A stretch of DNA of 64,000 nt from Bacteroidales bacterium (GTDB taxonomy: Bacteria; Bacteroidota; Bacteroidia; Bacteroidales; F082), in the NCBI GenBank assembly GCA_030683155.1, contig JAUXMV010000085.1, positions 1-64,000 on the forward strand, written 5' to 3'. Shown here piece after piece: positions 18,361-28,845 of the stretch. The number at the start of each line of letters is the position of its first letter. The first letter of the stretch is position 1. Made by a program: the position numbers and the translations under genes. The notes beneath the pieces were generated by a model that searched no databases, was not told the DNA's origin, and was given only the letters and a program-made list of their open reading frames with translations.

Positions 18361-19698
18361 CTATTCGTCCTGCATATCTATAGTAAGATTTTTATCTCTG
18401 ATGCCAGCCATTTCTTCCAACATGTCTGTTGTCAGTGATTTTGGTCTTTCAAGTGGATAGAGTAAAGCTCTGTCCCAGATTAGATTAGCCACAATACCGA
18501 TTGCTCTTCCAATACCGAAAAGGACAGTATAGAAATCGTATTCAGTAACGCCATAATGCCATTGGATTACGCCTGACTGAGCATCCACGTTGGGCCAAGG
18601 GTTCTTTGCCTTGCCTTGTTCCTTGAGAATTGGTGGCACAACTTTATAAAGAAGATCGACATATTTGAAAATAGGATCTTCTGTAAGATGTTTCAGACTG
18701 AATTCACGTTGAATCATATAGCGTGGATCTGTTTTACGTAAAACAGCATGACCAAAGCCGGGAATTACCTGACCGCTGTGCAAAGTATCCCAAACATATT
18801 GACGCATTTCATCTTCTGTCGGAATATCGCCGCCCATTTTATCCATCAGATCCTGCAGCCAGCGGAGCACTTCTTGGTTGGCCAAACCGTGCAGAGGACC
18901 AGCCAAACCGTTAATCATTGCCGATGTAGAGAGATAAACATCTGAAAGTGAGCTACCTACCAAATGAGCAGTATGTGCACTTACGTTTCCGCTTTCGTGA
19001 TCAGCATGGATGATAAAGTGCATACGTGCTACATCATCATAGGGTTTTGGTTTTCCCATCATATGTGCAAAGTTGGCACCAAAATCAAGATCTGGATTAC
19101 CTACAATGCGTTTTCCATCGCGGTAGAGTTTGGCATAAATATAACTACCGATTTCGGGCAACTTGGCAAGTAAATTCAAAGAATCCTCATACATCGGATC
19201 CCAATACTCATTTTTGCTTATTCCTGCTTTATACTTTTTGGCAAAAAACGACTCACGTGCCATAGCAAGGATTGCAGATGAAAACATCGCCATTGGATGA
19301 CTGCAGCAAGGCCATGCATCAATCACTTCGTATACATAACGTGGAAGTATTCTCCTTTTAGAAAATTCGTCAACAAGATCATTGACTTGCGAGGCATTTG
19401 GAATTTCTCCAGTTAACATCAAATGCAGCAAGCCTTCAACATAAGGCATTTCTGCGTTTTTTGGTTTTGGAAGCAGCTCAAAAACTTCGGGTAGTGTATA
19501 GCCGCGATAACGGATTCCCTCATTTGGATCGAGGTAGGAAATATCGGTTACCAGACATTTGATTCCGCGCATACCGCCGATAATCTGACCGATGGTAACT
19601 TTGTCTACAACAGTATTTCCATACTCTTCCAGAAGCCTTTTGGTACGGGGTCTCCAGTCTTCAATTTTTTCTCTTAAAATACTTTTCAGATTTGACAT
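18361..19698 (-). CDS. gltA: Citrate synthase
   Basis: 'HADHESGNVSAHTAHLVGSSLSDVYLSTSAMINGLAGPLHGLANQEVLRW', 'PGFGHAVLRKTDPRY'. Confidence 0.96.
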   Translation of the reverse strand: MSNLKSILREKIEDWRPRTKRLLEEYGNTVVDKVTIGQIIGGMRGIKCLVTDISYLDPNEGIRYRGYTLPEVFELLPKPKNAEMPYVEGLLHLMLTGEIPNASQVNDLVDEFSKRRILPRYVYEVIDAWPCCSHPMAMFSSAILAMARESFFAKKYKAGISKNEYWDPMYEDSLNLLAKLPEIGSYIYAKLYRDGKRIVGNPDLDFGANFAHMMGKPKPYDDVARMHFIIHADHESGNVSAHTAHLVGSSLSDVYLSTSAMINGLAGPLHGLANQEVLRWLQDLMDKMGGDIPTEDEMRQYVWDTLHSGQVIPGFGHAVLRKTDPRYMIQREFSLKHLTEDPIFKYVDLLYKVVPPILKEQGKAKNPWPNVDAQSGVIQWHYGVTEYDFYTVLFGIGRAIGIVANLIWDRALLYPLERPKSLTTDMLEEMAGIRDKNLTIDMQDE

Positions 19699-19715
19699 AT
19701 GTTATAAGTTTTGAT

Positions 19716-20948
19716 TTAATTCTTTGATAAACGGGTACTCAATTCTGCATTGATAGCTTCCAGAAACTCCTCAGTATAAAGATAATGCTCCGGTTTAAGG
19801 TTATTGCCATGAATAAGCAGTGCCAGGTCCTTGGTCATTTTTCCAGATTCGACGGTATCAATACATACGGCTTCAAGTGTTTCGGCAAAACGCACAAGAT
19901 CTTCGTTCTGATCTAGTTTACCACGGTGTGCCAGCCCTCTGGTCCATGCAAAAATCGATGCTATCGGATTTGTTGAAGTCGGATTTCCTTTCTGATGCTC
20001 GCGGAAATGCCTTGTAACCGTTCCATGTGCTGCTTCAGCTTCAACGGTTTTACCATCAGGAGTGATAAGCACCGACGTCATTAAACCAAGCGAACCAAAG
20101 CCCTGTGCCAATGTATCTGATTGCACATCGCCATCATAATTTTTGCAAGCCCAGACAAACTTTCCACTCCACTTCAGCGCTGCAGCTACCATATCATCGA
20201 TTAAACGATGTTCATAGACAATACCATTTTCCTCAAATTTTGACTTATAGTCATTTTGATAAATCTCTTCAAAAATATCCTTGAAGCGTCCGTCATAACG
20301 TTTCAAAATAGTATTTTTTGTTGAGAGATAGAGTGGCCACCCTTTTGTGAGCGCCATATTGAAACATGCGTGTGCAAAACCTTTGATAGAAGGATCGGTA
20401 TTGTACATTGCAAGGGCAACACCATCTTCCTTGAAGTTATAAACTTCAAAATGCTGAACCTGTCCACCATCTTCAGGGGTAAAGGTAATTGTTAGTTTAC
20501 CTTTTCCTTTGGTAACAAAGTCGGTAGCTCTGTATTGGTCGCCAAAAGCATGACGTCCGATTACGATAGGATATTTCCAGCCAGGCACCAGACGTGGGAT
20601 ACTTTTGATAAGAATTGGCTCACGAAAAACTGTTCCATCCAGAATATTCCGGATTGTTCCGTTGGGCGACCTGTACATTTCTTTCAATCCGAATTCCTTT
20701 ACGCGGTTTTCATCAGGAGTAATGGTTGCACATTTAATACCAACGTTATACTTCAGGATGGCCTCAGCAGATTCTATGGTTACTTTATCATTTGTGGCAT
20801 CGCGGTGCTCCATTCCAAGATCATAATATTTTATGTCGAGGTCGAGGTAAGGAAGGATTAGTTTTTCTTTGATAAATTTCCAGATGACCCTTGTCATTTC
20901 ATCGCCATCCAACTCTACCACAGGGTTGGCTACTTTGATTTTCGTCAT
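19716..20948 (-). CDS. icd: NADP-dependent isocitrate dehydrogenase (dimeric, eukaryote-like type)
   Basis: '[26 protein letters not shown]', '[19 protein letters not shown]', '[25 protein letters not shown]'. Confidence 0.96.
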   Translation of the reverse strand: MTKIKVANPVVELDGDEMTRVIWKFIKEKLILPYLDLDIKYYDLGMEHRDATNDKVTIESAEAILKYNVGIKCATITPDENRVKEFGLKEMYRSPNGTIRNILDGTVFREPILIKSIPRLVPGWKYPIVIGRHAFGDQYRATDFVTKGKGKLTITFTPEDGGQVQHFEVYNFKEDGVALAMYNTDPSIKGFAHACFNMALTKGWPLYLSTKNTILKRYDGRFKDIFEEIYQNDYKSKFEENGIVYEHRLIDDMVAAALKWSGKFVWACKNYDGDVQSDTLAQGFGSLGLMTSVLITPDGKTVEAEAAHGTVTRHFREHQKGNPTSTNPIASIFAWTRGLAHRGKLDQNEDLVRFAETLEAVCIDTVESGKMTKDLALLIHGNNLKPEHYLYTEEFLEAINAELSTRLSKN

Positions 20949-21170
20949 GTTTCTTTTTTAACTTTAAATGTTTGTAGTTACATACGTTTATGCATGCATA
21001 ATTTCGATCGATAAAAATACAAAAATCTTTGACAAAACATTCTGCTTGTAGCGTTTCAGGCTTATTTTTATTTTTGTATAAATAAGTTCGTTATTTTTAT
21101 CCCAAAAAATGTAACCAGTGAAATATATTTGCGTCAGTTAATCAGGTAATTTTGAAACAAATAAATATTT

Positions 21171-21635
21171 ATGGAAAAAACATCAACATTTTATCGCAGC
21201 AGCAGCAATAAAGTTGTTGCGGGCGTTTGTGGCGGACTGGCCGAAAAACTTGTTATCGATCCTGTTATAATAAGATTGGTATTTGTTTTGCTGGCGGTTT
21301 TCGCAGGCGGAGGTATTCTTGCCTATATCATATTATGGATTGTTTTACCAGAACGACCCTGGACGGATGCTTATACCAGCAAAAAAAGTGATACTTCATC
21401 TGAAAACGATGAAGAAAAACAAAGTTGGCAGGCTCAGGATGCTCCTTACAGGGAAACTCAAGTTCCAGATTCTCATGCCAGTAAGAATCAGCTGATCGCA
21501 GGCACAATACTCATTGCACTCGGTGGCTTGTTTCTGGTTGCAGCATTCATTCCTCGAATCAATGTTTATGATCTTTGGCCGATTGCCTTGATAGTCATTG
21601 GGCTCTTTATTCTTCGTCCTTCAACAAAATTTTAA
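21171..21635 (+). CDS. PspC domain protein with C-terminal LiaI/LiaF-like TM region
   Basis: 'TFYRSSSNKVVAGVCGGLAEKLVIDPVIIRLVFVLLAVFAGGGILAYIILWIVLPE'. Confidence 0.9.
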   Translation: MEKTSTFYRSSSNKVVAGVCGGLAEKLVIDPVIIRLVFVLLAVFAGGGILAYIILWIVLPERPWTDAYTSKKSDTSSENDEEKQSWQAQDAPYRETQVPDSHASKNQLIAGTILIALGGLFLVAAFIPRINVYDLWPIALIVIGLFILRPSTKF

Positions 21636-21647
21636 TTATCCTTTACC

Positions 21648-22568
21648 ATGAAACATCAAAATATATTTTGGGGCACTTTGCTTGTAACCCTTGGAACACT
21701 ACTGTTGCTCGACCGTACTGGAGTATTTTATTTTAACTGGTGGGCTTTTGGAAAGCTATGGCCGTTTCTTTTAGTGCTTTGGGGCGTTTCAATACTACCG
21801 GTCAAAGGGGCTGTAAAAATTGTTCTTGCATTAAGTGTGGCAGCATTGAGTGTGTTGATGTACTCCAATTATTCGCCTGCCAAATCAGAAAGGGGAACTA
21901 CCTTTAAGTACCGCTTTAATGACGATGACGAAGATGATGATTATTCAACTGACCAGATTTTCACAGAAGTGTATGACGAAACCACCACCAAGGCTATGCT
22001 CGACATGGATGCCGGTGCAGGGGTCTTCAAGCTAAGTGGCACAACCGGCGAACTGCTTTTTGCAGAAAATAAAGGCAGAAACGTGCAGTTCGATTTCAAA
22101 GTAGAAGAATTGGATGGACTTTCAAAAATCAGCATCAAGCAGCAGTCAGATTTCAAGATTGGAAAAAACAATAAAGGCAACCGATTCAATCTAATGTTGA
22201 ATCCGAATCCTATCTGGTCGTTTGATTTTGATATCGGTGCTGCAGAATTCGACTTTGACTTTACGGATTTTAAAGTTGAGAAAATTGATATTGATGGAGG
22301 CGCTGCCTCTATTAAAGTTAGGTTGGGCGAGCTCTATCCGGAAACCCAAATGACCATCAACGCCGGTGCATCATCTATCAGGCTCGACATTCCGCAAAAT
22401 GCAGGATGCAGAATTGAAGGTACTACAGTTTTATCAAGCCGTAATCTGCCCGGATTTGAAAAAGTCGCAAAGGGTCATTATGAAACGACCAATTTTGAAA
22501 GTTCTGAACAAAAAATCTATATTCGTGTGGATGCAGCGGTTTCAAGCTTCACAGTACGAAGAGATTAG
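21648..22568 (+). CDS. LiaF-like membrane protein (LiaI-type TM domain and cell-wall-active-antibiotics-response-like domain)
   Basis: Three predicted TM helices near the N-terminus; beta-rich C-terminus 'IDIDGGAASIKVRLGELYPETQMTINAGASSIRLDIPQNAGCRIE'. Confidence 0.8.
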   Translation: MKHQNIFWGTLLVTLGTLLLLDRTGVFYFNWWAFGKLWPFLLVLWGVSILPVKGAVKIVLALSVAALSVLMYSNYSPAKSERGTTFKYRFNDDDEDDDYSTDQIFTEVYDETTTKAMLDMDAGAGVFKLSGTTGELLFAENKGRNVQFDFKVEELDGLSKISIKQQSDFKIGKNNKGNRFNLMLNPNPIWSFDFDIGAAEFDFDFTDFKVEKIDIDGGAASIKVRLGELYPETQMTINAGASSIRLDIPQNAGCRIEGTTVLSSRNLPGFEKVAKGHYETTNFESSEQKIYIRVDAAVSSFTVRRD

Positions 22569-22779
22569 TCGATTATAAACAGTTCTTTTTGAAAATCTTT
22601 TTTTGGATATTAGTGCTGCCAGCGAAATTACTTTTTGCTGGCAGTTTTTTTATATGATAGCTAAGAAACATTTGATATAACCTAAGAAACCATGTGTTTG
22701 AACGAATATATCCAGCTTCTTCTGACGATATGTCAAACATCGCTGACTGGCATATTTTTTGAGCACTCTTTTACCTGCT

Positions 22780-23676
22780 ATGGAATACAAAGATTACTAT
22801 AAGGTTTTAGGTGTTGACAAAAATGCCAGTGCGGACGAAATCAAGAAAAAGTACCGCAAACTGGCTGTGCAATATCATCCGGATAAGAATCAAGGCAACA
22901 AAGCGTCGGAAGAAAAATTCAAGACGGTTGCAGAGGCTTATGAGGTATTGGGCGATCCTGCGAAGCGCAAAAAATATGATGAACTGGGTTCGAATTGGAA
23001 ACAATATGAGCAAGCAGGATTTTCCGGAAACAATTCAGACAGACCCGGATTTGGCGGAGGCCAGGAAAGATATGAAGAGTTTTTTGGCGGTTCGAGTGGG
23101 TTCTCTGATTTCTTTGATGCTTTTTTTGGAGGAAGCGGTTTTAATCAGCAGGCACGAACGGCTGCAAAACGCGGTCGCGACCTGAATGTAGCAACGCAGC
23201 TAAGCTTGAAAGAAGCCTATGAAGGCACTGCAAGATTATTGCAAACAGGCGAGTCAACAATTAAAGTTCCAATAAAACCGGGTGTGCAGGATGGACAAGT
23301 GTTGCGTTTGCGAGGTAAAGGACAGAAAGGGATGCATGGAGGAGCCGATGGTGATCTTTTGATAAAAATTGAACTACTGCCCGATAAGGTTTTCACACGA
23401 AATGGTGATGACCTTTTAATGAATGTGGACATCGATTTCTATACCGCTGTTCTGGGAGGCACAATAATTATCCAAACTCTCGACAGTAAAAAAAATATAC
23501 CCATTAAAGCCGAAACACAAAACGGTAGTGTGCTCAGGCTAAAAGGGCTTGGAATGCCGGTTTTCGGAAAAAATGAACATGGCAATCTGCTTGTAAAAGT
23601 CAATATCATCATTCCTGAAAAAATTAGTCAGGAAGAAAAGGCACTGATTGCAAAAGCAGCAGCAATAAGGGGATAA
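22780..23676 (+). CDS. DnaJ-type co-chaperone, CbpA-like (no zinc finger)
   Basis: '[37 protein letters not shown]', G/F-rich linker, DnaJ C-terminal domains; no CxxCxGxG repeats. Confidence 0.93.
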   Translation: MEYKDYYKVLGVDKNASADEIKKKYRKLAVQYHPDKNQGNKASEEKFKTVAEAYEVLGDPAKRKKYDELGSNWKQYEQAGFSGNNSDRPGFGGGQERYEEFFGGSSGFSDFFDAFFGGSGFNQQARTAAKRGRDLNVATQLSLKEAYEGTARLLQTGESTIKVPIKPGVQDGQVLRLRGKGQKGMHGGADGDLLIKIELLPDKVFTRNGDDLLMNVDIDFYTAVLGGTIIIQTLDSKKNIPIKAETQNGSVLRLKGLGMPVFGKNEHGNLLVKVNIIIPEKISQEEKALIAKAAAIRG

Positions 23677-23830
23677 AAAAATTCAGCCTGTGGCTTTTTC
23701 AGTTGTACATTATGCTTTTTTAATGCCTTCCGTTAAGGTAGTTTTTCTTTACTTTGCACATTTATTTCCATTTCCGGAATCATTTCCGGTCAAAATTTGT
23801 TTAATGCGCATTACGTCAACAATATAAAAG

Positions 23831-26167
23831 ATGAAATATTTTTCTTCAACAGTTCTTTTTACTGCCTTTGTTTTTACATTTCTTTTAGGTTCATCCACGG
23901 CTTTTTCACAGGATGCCAGTATCCGTGGATTTGTTTACGAACAAAAAAGCGGGGAACCTGTGCTTTTTTGCAATGTTTACCTTGAGGGGACAAACTTTGG
24001 CGGATCAACAGATATTAATGGGTATTTCGGCATCACCCGCCTTCCTGAAGGCCGCTACACACTCATTGTTTCATACCTTGGATTCGACACCATTCGTGAA
24101 AGCATCCAACTTAGAAAAGGAGAAGTGCTGAATAAAAAGTATAATTTAACTGAGTCGTCGATAAGTCTGGGAACCGTCAACGTTACTGCAGACCGTATTG
24201 AAGCTTTGACCGAAACCAAGACCTCGGTGATCAACCTTACACCTAAAATTCTTAAAAAAATTCCTACGATCGGTGGTCAGTCCGATCTTGCCCAATACCT
24301 GCAAGTGCTTCCTGGTGTGATATTTACAGGCGATCAGGGAGGTCAGCTTTATATCCGTGGCGGGTCGCCGATACAAAACAAGGTTTTGCTCGACGGAATG
24401 ATTGTTTACAATCCTTTTCATTCTATCGGGCTGTTTTCGGTATTTGATACTGATATCATCCGCAATGCTGAGGTTTTTACAGGAGGTTTCAGTGCTGACT
24501 ATGGCGGTCGCATTTCTTCTGTAATGGATATCACAACGCGTGACGGCAACAAAAACCATATCGCAGGAAAAGTTGGCGCGAGTACCTTTGGTTCAAAATT
24601 GATGCTTGAAGGCCCATTGGTGAAGGCAAAAAGTCCGCAGTCATCAAGTTCATCCTTTATTTTTTCTGTAAAAAACTCCTATCTCGAACAAACAAGCAAA
24701 TCGCTTTATTCCTACATCGACGACAATGGACTTCCTTTCAACTTCCTCGATCTTTATGGAAAGGTTTCAATCAATGCCTCCAACGGCAGTAAAATAAATT
24801 TCTTTGGCTTTAATTTCACTGACAACGTAAACAATTACAAAGCCCTCTCCGACTTCAGCTGGAATTCTTTTGGCGGCGGCTCCAATTTTCTGATTATTCC
24901 AGGAAAATCGCCTGTTATCATCGAAGGCAATATGGCTTATTCTTCCTATGAAACCAGGCTTTCGGAACAGTCGGCACCCGACAGGTCAAGTGCTATCAAC
25001 GGCTTTAATATGGGTTTCCATTTCACCTATTTCCTTGGAAAAGACCTATTCAAATATGGTGTTGAAATTTTGGGCTTTAAAACAGAATTCAATTTCACCA
25101 ATGGCGTTGGCAGAGTGATTCAACAAATTGAAAACACGACTGAACTGGCAGGTTATGCACGATACAAAGGCAGCTACGGCAAACTTCTTTTTGAACCAAG
25201 TTTTCGCGTTCAGTGGTATGCCTCACTGGCAAACATTTCGCCTGAACCACGTCTTGCTATGAAATATCTTCTCAGTGATAATCTGCGTTTAAAATTTGCC
25301 ACCGGTATGTATTCACAAAACCTTATCGCTGCCAACAGCGACCGCGATGTTGTGAATCTTTTTTACGGTTTTTTATCAGGACCTGACAACCTTCCAAAAA
25401 AATTTGATGGCGATGAAATCACTGATAAACTTCAAAAAGCCACACATTATATATTAGGTGTAGAAATTGATCTGAGCAGAAAAGTAAATCTTAACGTTGA
25501 AGGCTATCTCAAGGATTTTAATCAGTTAACTAACCTGAACAAAAATAAACTTTACGACGAAAGCACGGCGCCATTTACTATTCCGGATATGCTCAAGAAA
25601 GATTTCATCATCGAAAAAGGAAAAGCTTATGGTGTTGATCTGGCATTGAAATATGAATCCAAAAACCTTTATTTGTGGGCCGTTTACTCACTGGGTTTTG
25701 TGACAAAAACTTTTGAAGAAAGACCCGGAATACTCTATACCTACAGACCACATTACGACAGAAGACACAATGCCAACATCATCCTTTCCTATACCGCCGG
25801 CGATCGCAAACAGTGGGAATTTGGTACACGCTGGAACTTTGGAAGCGGATTCCCTTTCACGCAGGTTCAGGGCTATTATGAATATCTGCCTTTTACGGAT
25901 GGTGTTAATTTTGATTACACAAATGCAAATGGCCAACTGGGCATCATTTATGGCGAGCTAAATAAAGGCCAGCTTCCAACCTATCATCGCCTCGATGTAG
26001 ATGCAAAACGTCGTTTCTATTTTAGCGAAAAAACTGAACTGGAAATTAATTTTAGTCTCACAAATATCTACAACCGCAAAAACGTGTTTTATGTAGATCA
26101 GATAACCAATGAAGTCGTCAGCCAATTGCCGCTGATGCCCAGTTTGGGAATGACACTTACTTTTTAA
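23831..26167 (+). CDS. TonB-dependent receptor with N-terminal carboxypeptidase-regulatory-like domain
   Basis: 'IRGFVYEQKSGEPVLFCNVYLEGTNFGGSTDINGYFGI', plug 'QVLPGVIFTGDQGGQLYIRGGSPIQNKVLLDGMIVYNPFHSIGLFSVF', C-terminal aromatic 'SLGMTLTF'. Confidence 0.95.
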   Translation: MKYFSSTVLFTAFVFTFLLGSSTAFSQDASIRGFVYEQKSGEPVLFCNVYLEGTNFGGSTDINGYFGITRLPEGRYTLIVSYLGFDTIRESIQLRKGEVLNKKYNLTESSISLGTVNVTADRIEALTETKTSVINLTPKILKKIPTIGGQSDLAQYLQVLPGVIFTGDQGGQLYIRGGSPIQNKVLLDGMIVYNPFHSIGLFSVFDTDIIRNAEVFTGGFSADYGGRISSVMDITTRDGNKNHIAGKVGASTFGSKLMLEGPLVKAKSPQSSSSSFIFSVKNSYLEQTSKSLYSYIDDNGLPFNFLDLYGKVSINASNGSKINFFGFNFTDNVNNYKALSDFSWNSFGGGSNFLIIPGKSPVIIEGNMAYSSYETRLSEQSAPDRSSAINGFNMGFHFTYFLGKDLFKYGVEILGFKTEFNFTNGVGRVIQQIENTTELAGYARYKGSYGKLLFEPSFRVQWYASLANISPEPRLAMKYLLSDNLRLKFATGMYSQNLIAANSDRDVVNLFYGFLSGPDNLPKKFDGDEITDKLQKATHYILGVEIDLSRKVNLNVEGYLKDFNQLTNLNKNKLYDESTAPFTIPDMLKKDFIIEKGKAYGVDLALKYESKNLYLWAVYSLGFVTKTFEERPGILYTYRPHYDRRHNANIILSYTAGDRKQWEFGTRWNFGSGFPFTQVQGYYEYLPFTDGVNFDYTNANGQLGIIYGELNKGQLPTYHRLDVDAKRRFYFSEKTELEINFSLTNIYNRKNVFYVDQITNEVVSQLPLMPSLGMTLTF

Positions 26168-26209
26168 ATAAATAATAACTGTTTTAATTAATAATCAAAT
26201 CGATTCTTC

Positions 26210-28342
26210 ATGAAGAAAACAATTTCAACTTTAGGTTTGCTGCTTTCTATAGCACCTGCCATTGTAATACTAAGCAGTTGCAGTCAAACACAAAAAAAAG
26301 AAATGAATCCACCTGTTGCAAAAAAAATCCCGCACGAAATGACCATGCATGGTCAAACAAGAATTGATAATTATTACTGGCTCAACCAGCGTGAAAATGC
26401 TGATGTTATTGCCTATCTGGAAGCAGAAAACGCCTATACCAACGAGTACATGGCACATACAGATGAGTTTCAGCAGAAATTGTATGACGAAATGCTTGGC
26501 CGTATTCAGCAAACAGACATCTCTGTGCCTTACAAACAGAATGGTTATTTTTATTACACACGCTTTGAAGAAGGCAGCGAGTATCCAATTTATTGCCGCA
26601 AGAAAGATAACCTTGAAGCAGATGAGGAAATCTTACTCAACGGAAATGAGATGGCCGAAGGATATGCATATTTCCAAATCGGCGGATTGCAGGTGAGCAG
26701 CGACAACAATCTTTTGGCGTATTCTGTGGATACAGTAAGCCGCAGACAATACACACTGTATGTCAAAAATCTGACAACCAAAGAAATTTATACAGATGCA
26801 ATTCCAAATACTTCGGGCAATATGGCCTGGGCCAACGACAACAAAACACTTTATTACAGCATTAAGGATGAAACTTTGCGTCCACATAAAATTTTGAAGC
26901 ATAACCTTGGCAGTTCACCTTCTACAGACAAAGAAGTTTTTCACGAAACAGACCCGACATTTTATGCTTATGTCTATAAAACTAAATCAATGGACTATAT
27001 TGTCATTGGTTCAACAAGCACCATGTCTGCTGAATTTCGTTTTCAGGAAGCCGGCAAACCTGAAACGCCATTCAAATTATTTCAGGAAAGACAGAAGGAT
27101 ATGCTTTACAGTATTGACCATTATGCAGATCATTTTTACATCAGAACCAACTTCGAGGCACAGAATTTCCGTTTGATGAAAACGCCTGTTGTAAAAACAG
27201 AACTCGCTAACTGGACAGAAGTTATACCCCACAGACCAGACGTTCTGCTTGAAGATTTTGATGTTTTTTCCAATTATCTTGCACTTAGTGAACGTAAAGA
27301 AGGGCTGATCAATGTACGCGTTAAATCATGGGATAATATAAATGATTACTACCTCGATTTTGGCGAACCTACTTATTTGGCTTATCTCACATCAAACCTT
27401 GACTTCAACACTGACAAGCTGCGTTACGGCTACACCTCGCTTACCACGCCAAATTCTGTTTTTGAGTTTGACATGACAACCAAGGAAAAAACCTTACTCA
27501 AACAGCAAGAAGTTCTGGGTGGCTATAATCCTGAAGAATATCAAAGTGAGCGTATTTATGCAACCTCACATGATGGTACAAAAGTGCCTATCTCAATCGT
27601 TTACAAAAAAGGAATTAAGATGAACGGCCAAAATCCGTTGGTTCTTTACGGCTATGGTTCTTATGGTGCCAGTATGGATGCCTACTTTTCATCTTCAAGA
27701 TTAAGTTTGCTCGACAGAGGTTTTATCTGGGCCATCACACACATCCGCGGGGGCGAAGAATTGGGCAGACAATGGTATGAAGACGGCAAACTTCTTAACA
27801 AGAAAAACACTTTCCATGACTTTATTGCTTGTGGAGAGCATCTTGTTGCACAGAATTATACCAGCCCTGATAAAATGTTTGCAATGGGCGGCAGTGCTGG
27901 CGGCTTGCTGGTTGGTGCAGTCGTAAATATGCGCCCCGACCTCTGGAAAGGCATCGTTGCACAAGTTCCTTTTGTGGACGTTGTAACAACCATGCTCGAC
28001 GAAACCATTCCGCTTACAACAGGTGAATATGACGAATGGGGCAACCCAAATGAAAAAGAATATTACGATTATATGTTGTCTTATTCGCCTTACGATCAGG
28101 TTGAAGCAAAAGATTATCCTGCAATGCTTGTTACAACTGGTTTACACGATAGTCAGGTGCAATATTGGGAACCTGCAAAATGGGTAGCCAAACTAAGGGA
28201 AGTAAAAACGGACAAAAATACCCTGCTCCTCAAAACCAATATGGATTTCGGTCATGGTGGTGCATCAGGGCGTTTTGAGCGACTCAAAGAATCTGCACTT
28301 GAATTTGCCTTCATGCTCAATGAGCTCGGGATTAACAAATAA
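26210..28342 (+). CDS. S9A prolyl oligopeptidase family (oligopeptidase B-like), lipoprotein signal
   Basis: 'ILSSCSQ' lipobox; 'YGSYGASMDAYFSSSRLSLLDRGFIWAITHIRGGEELGRQWYEDGK', catalytic 'GGSAGGLLVGAVVNMRPDLW', 'NMDFGHGGASGR'. Confidence 0.94.
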   Translation: MKKTISTLGLLLSIAPAIVILSSCSQTQKKEMNPPVAKKIPHEMTMHGQTRIDNYYWLNQRENADVIAYLEAENAYTNEYMAHTDEFQQKLYDEMLGRIQQTDISVPYKQNGYFYYTRFEEGSEYPIYCRKKDNLEADEEILLNGNEMAEGYAYFQIGGLQVSSDNNLLAYSVDTVSRRQYTLYVKNLTTKEIYTDAIPNTSGNMAWANDNKTLYYSIKDETLRPHKILKHNLGSSPSTDKEVFHETDPTFYAYVYKTKSMDYIVIGSTSTMSAEFRFQEAGKPETPFKLFQERQKDMLYSIDHYADHFYIRTNFEAQNFRLMKTPVVKTELANWTEVIPHRPDVLLEDFDVFSNYLALSERKEGLINVRVKSWDNINDYYLDFGEPTYLAYLTSNLDFNTDKLRYGYTSLTTPNSVFEFDMTTKEKTLLKQQEVLGGYNPEEYQSERIYATSHDGTKVPISIVYKKGIKMNGQNPLVLYGYGSYGASMDAYFSSSRLSLLDRGFIWAITHIRGGEELGRQWYEDGKLLNKKNTFHDFIACGEHLVAQNYTSPDKMFAMGGSAGGLLVGAVVNMRPDLWKGIVAQVPFVDVVTTMLDETIPLTTGEYDEWGNPNEKEYYDYMLSYSPYDQVEAKDYPAMLVTTGLHDSQVQYWEPAKWVAKLREVKTDKNTLLLKTNMDFGHGGASGRFERLKESALEFAFMLNELGINK

Positions 28343-28346
28343 CAAT

Positions 28347-28380
28347 AAAAACCCGTTCGCTCACCGGACGGGTTTTTTTT
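28347..28380 (+). terminator. Rho-independent terminator after the S9 peptidase
   Basis: AAAAACCCGTTCGctcaCCGGACGGGTTTTTTTT. Confidence 0.9.
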
Positions 28381-28411
28381 ATCAATTTTGCGTTCAAATT
28401 AGTAAATCAAA

Positions 28412-28828
28412 ATGTTTGATAAAAGCACCACTTTAGAGCAATTAAATGCTATCAATAAAAATACATTGATGGAACAAATTGGCATTGAGTATCTTGAGGT
28501 AACAGAAGGATACCTGAAAGCCAGGATGCCCGTCGACAACCGAACCCGTCAGCCCATGGGATTGCTGCATGGTGGCGCGAGTCTGGCATTGGCCGAAACT
28601 GTTGGTAGTTTTGGCTCTGCGCTATTGGTTGATCTGAAAAAAATTGATGTTCGCGGAGCCCATATGAGCGCAAACCATATTCGTTCGGTTAAGGAGGGTT
28701 GGGTTTTTGCCGAAGCAAAAATTATGCACAGAGGAAGAAATACCCATGTCTGGAATATTGATATCCTCGATGAAGAAGGGCAATTGGTTTCTTCATGCCG
28801 ATTAACTAATTTCATACTTCCAAAGTAA
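28412..28828 (+). CDS. menI: Hotdog-fold thioesterase, probable DHNA-CoA thioesterase (MenI-like)
   Basis: 'MEQIGIEYLEVTEGYLKARMPVDNRTRQPMGLLHGGASLALAETVGS' plus position at the head of the men operon. Confidence 0.85.
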   Translation: MFDKSTTLEQLNAINKNTLMEQIGIEYLEVTEGYLKARMPVDNRTRQPMGLLHGGASLALAETVGSFGSALLVDLKKIDVRGAHMSANHIRSVKEGWVFAEAKIMHRGRNTHVWNIDILDEEGQLVSSCRLTNFILPK

Positions 28829-28845
28829 ATTTTAGCATTGAAGTA

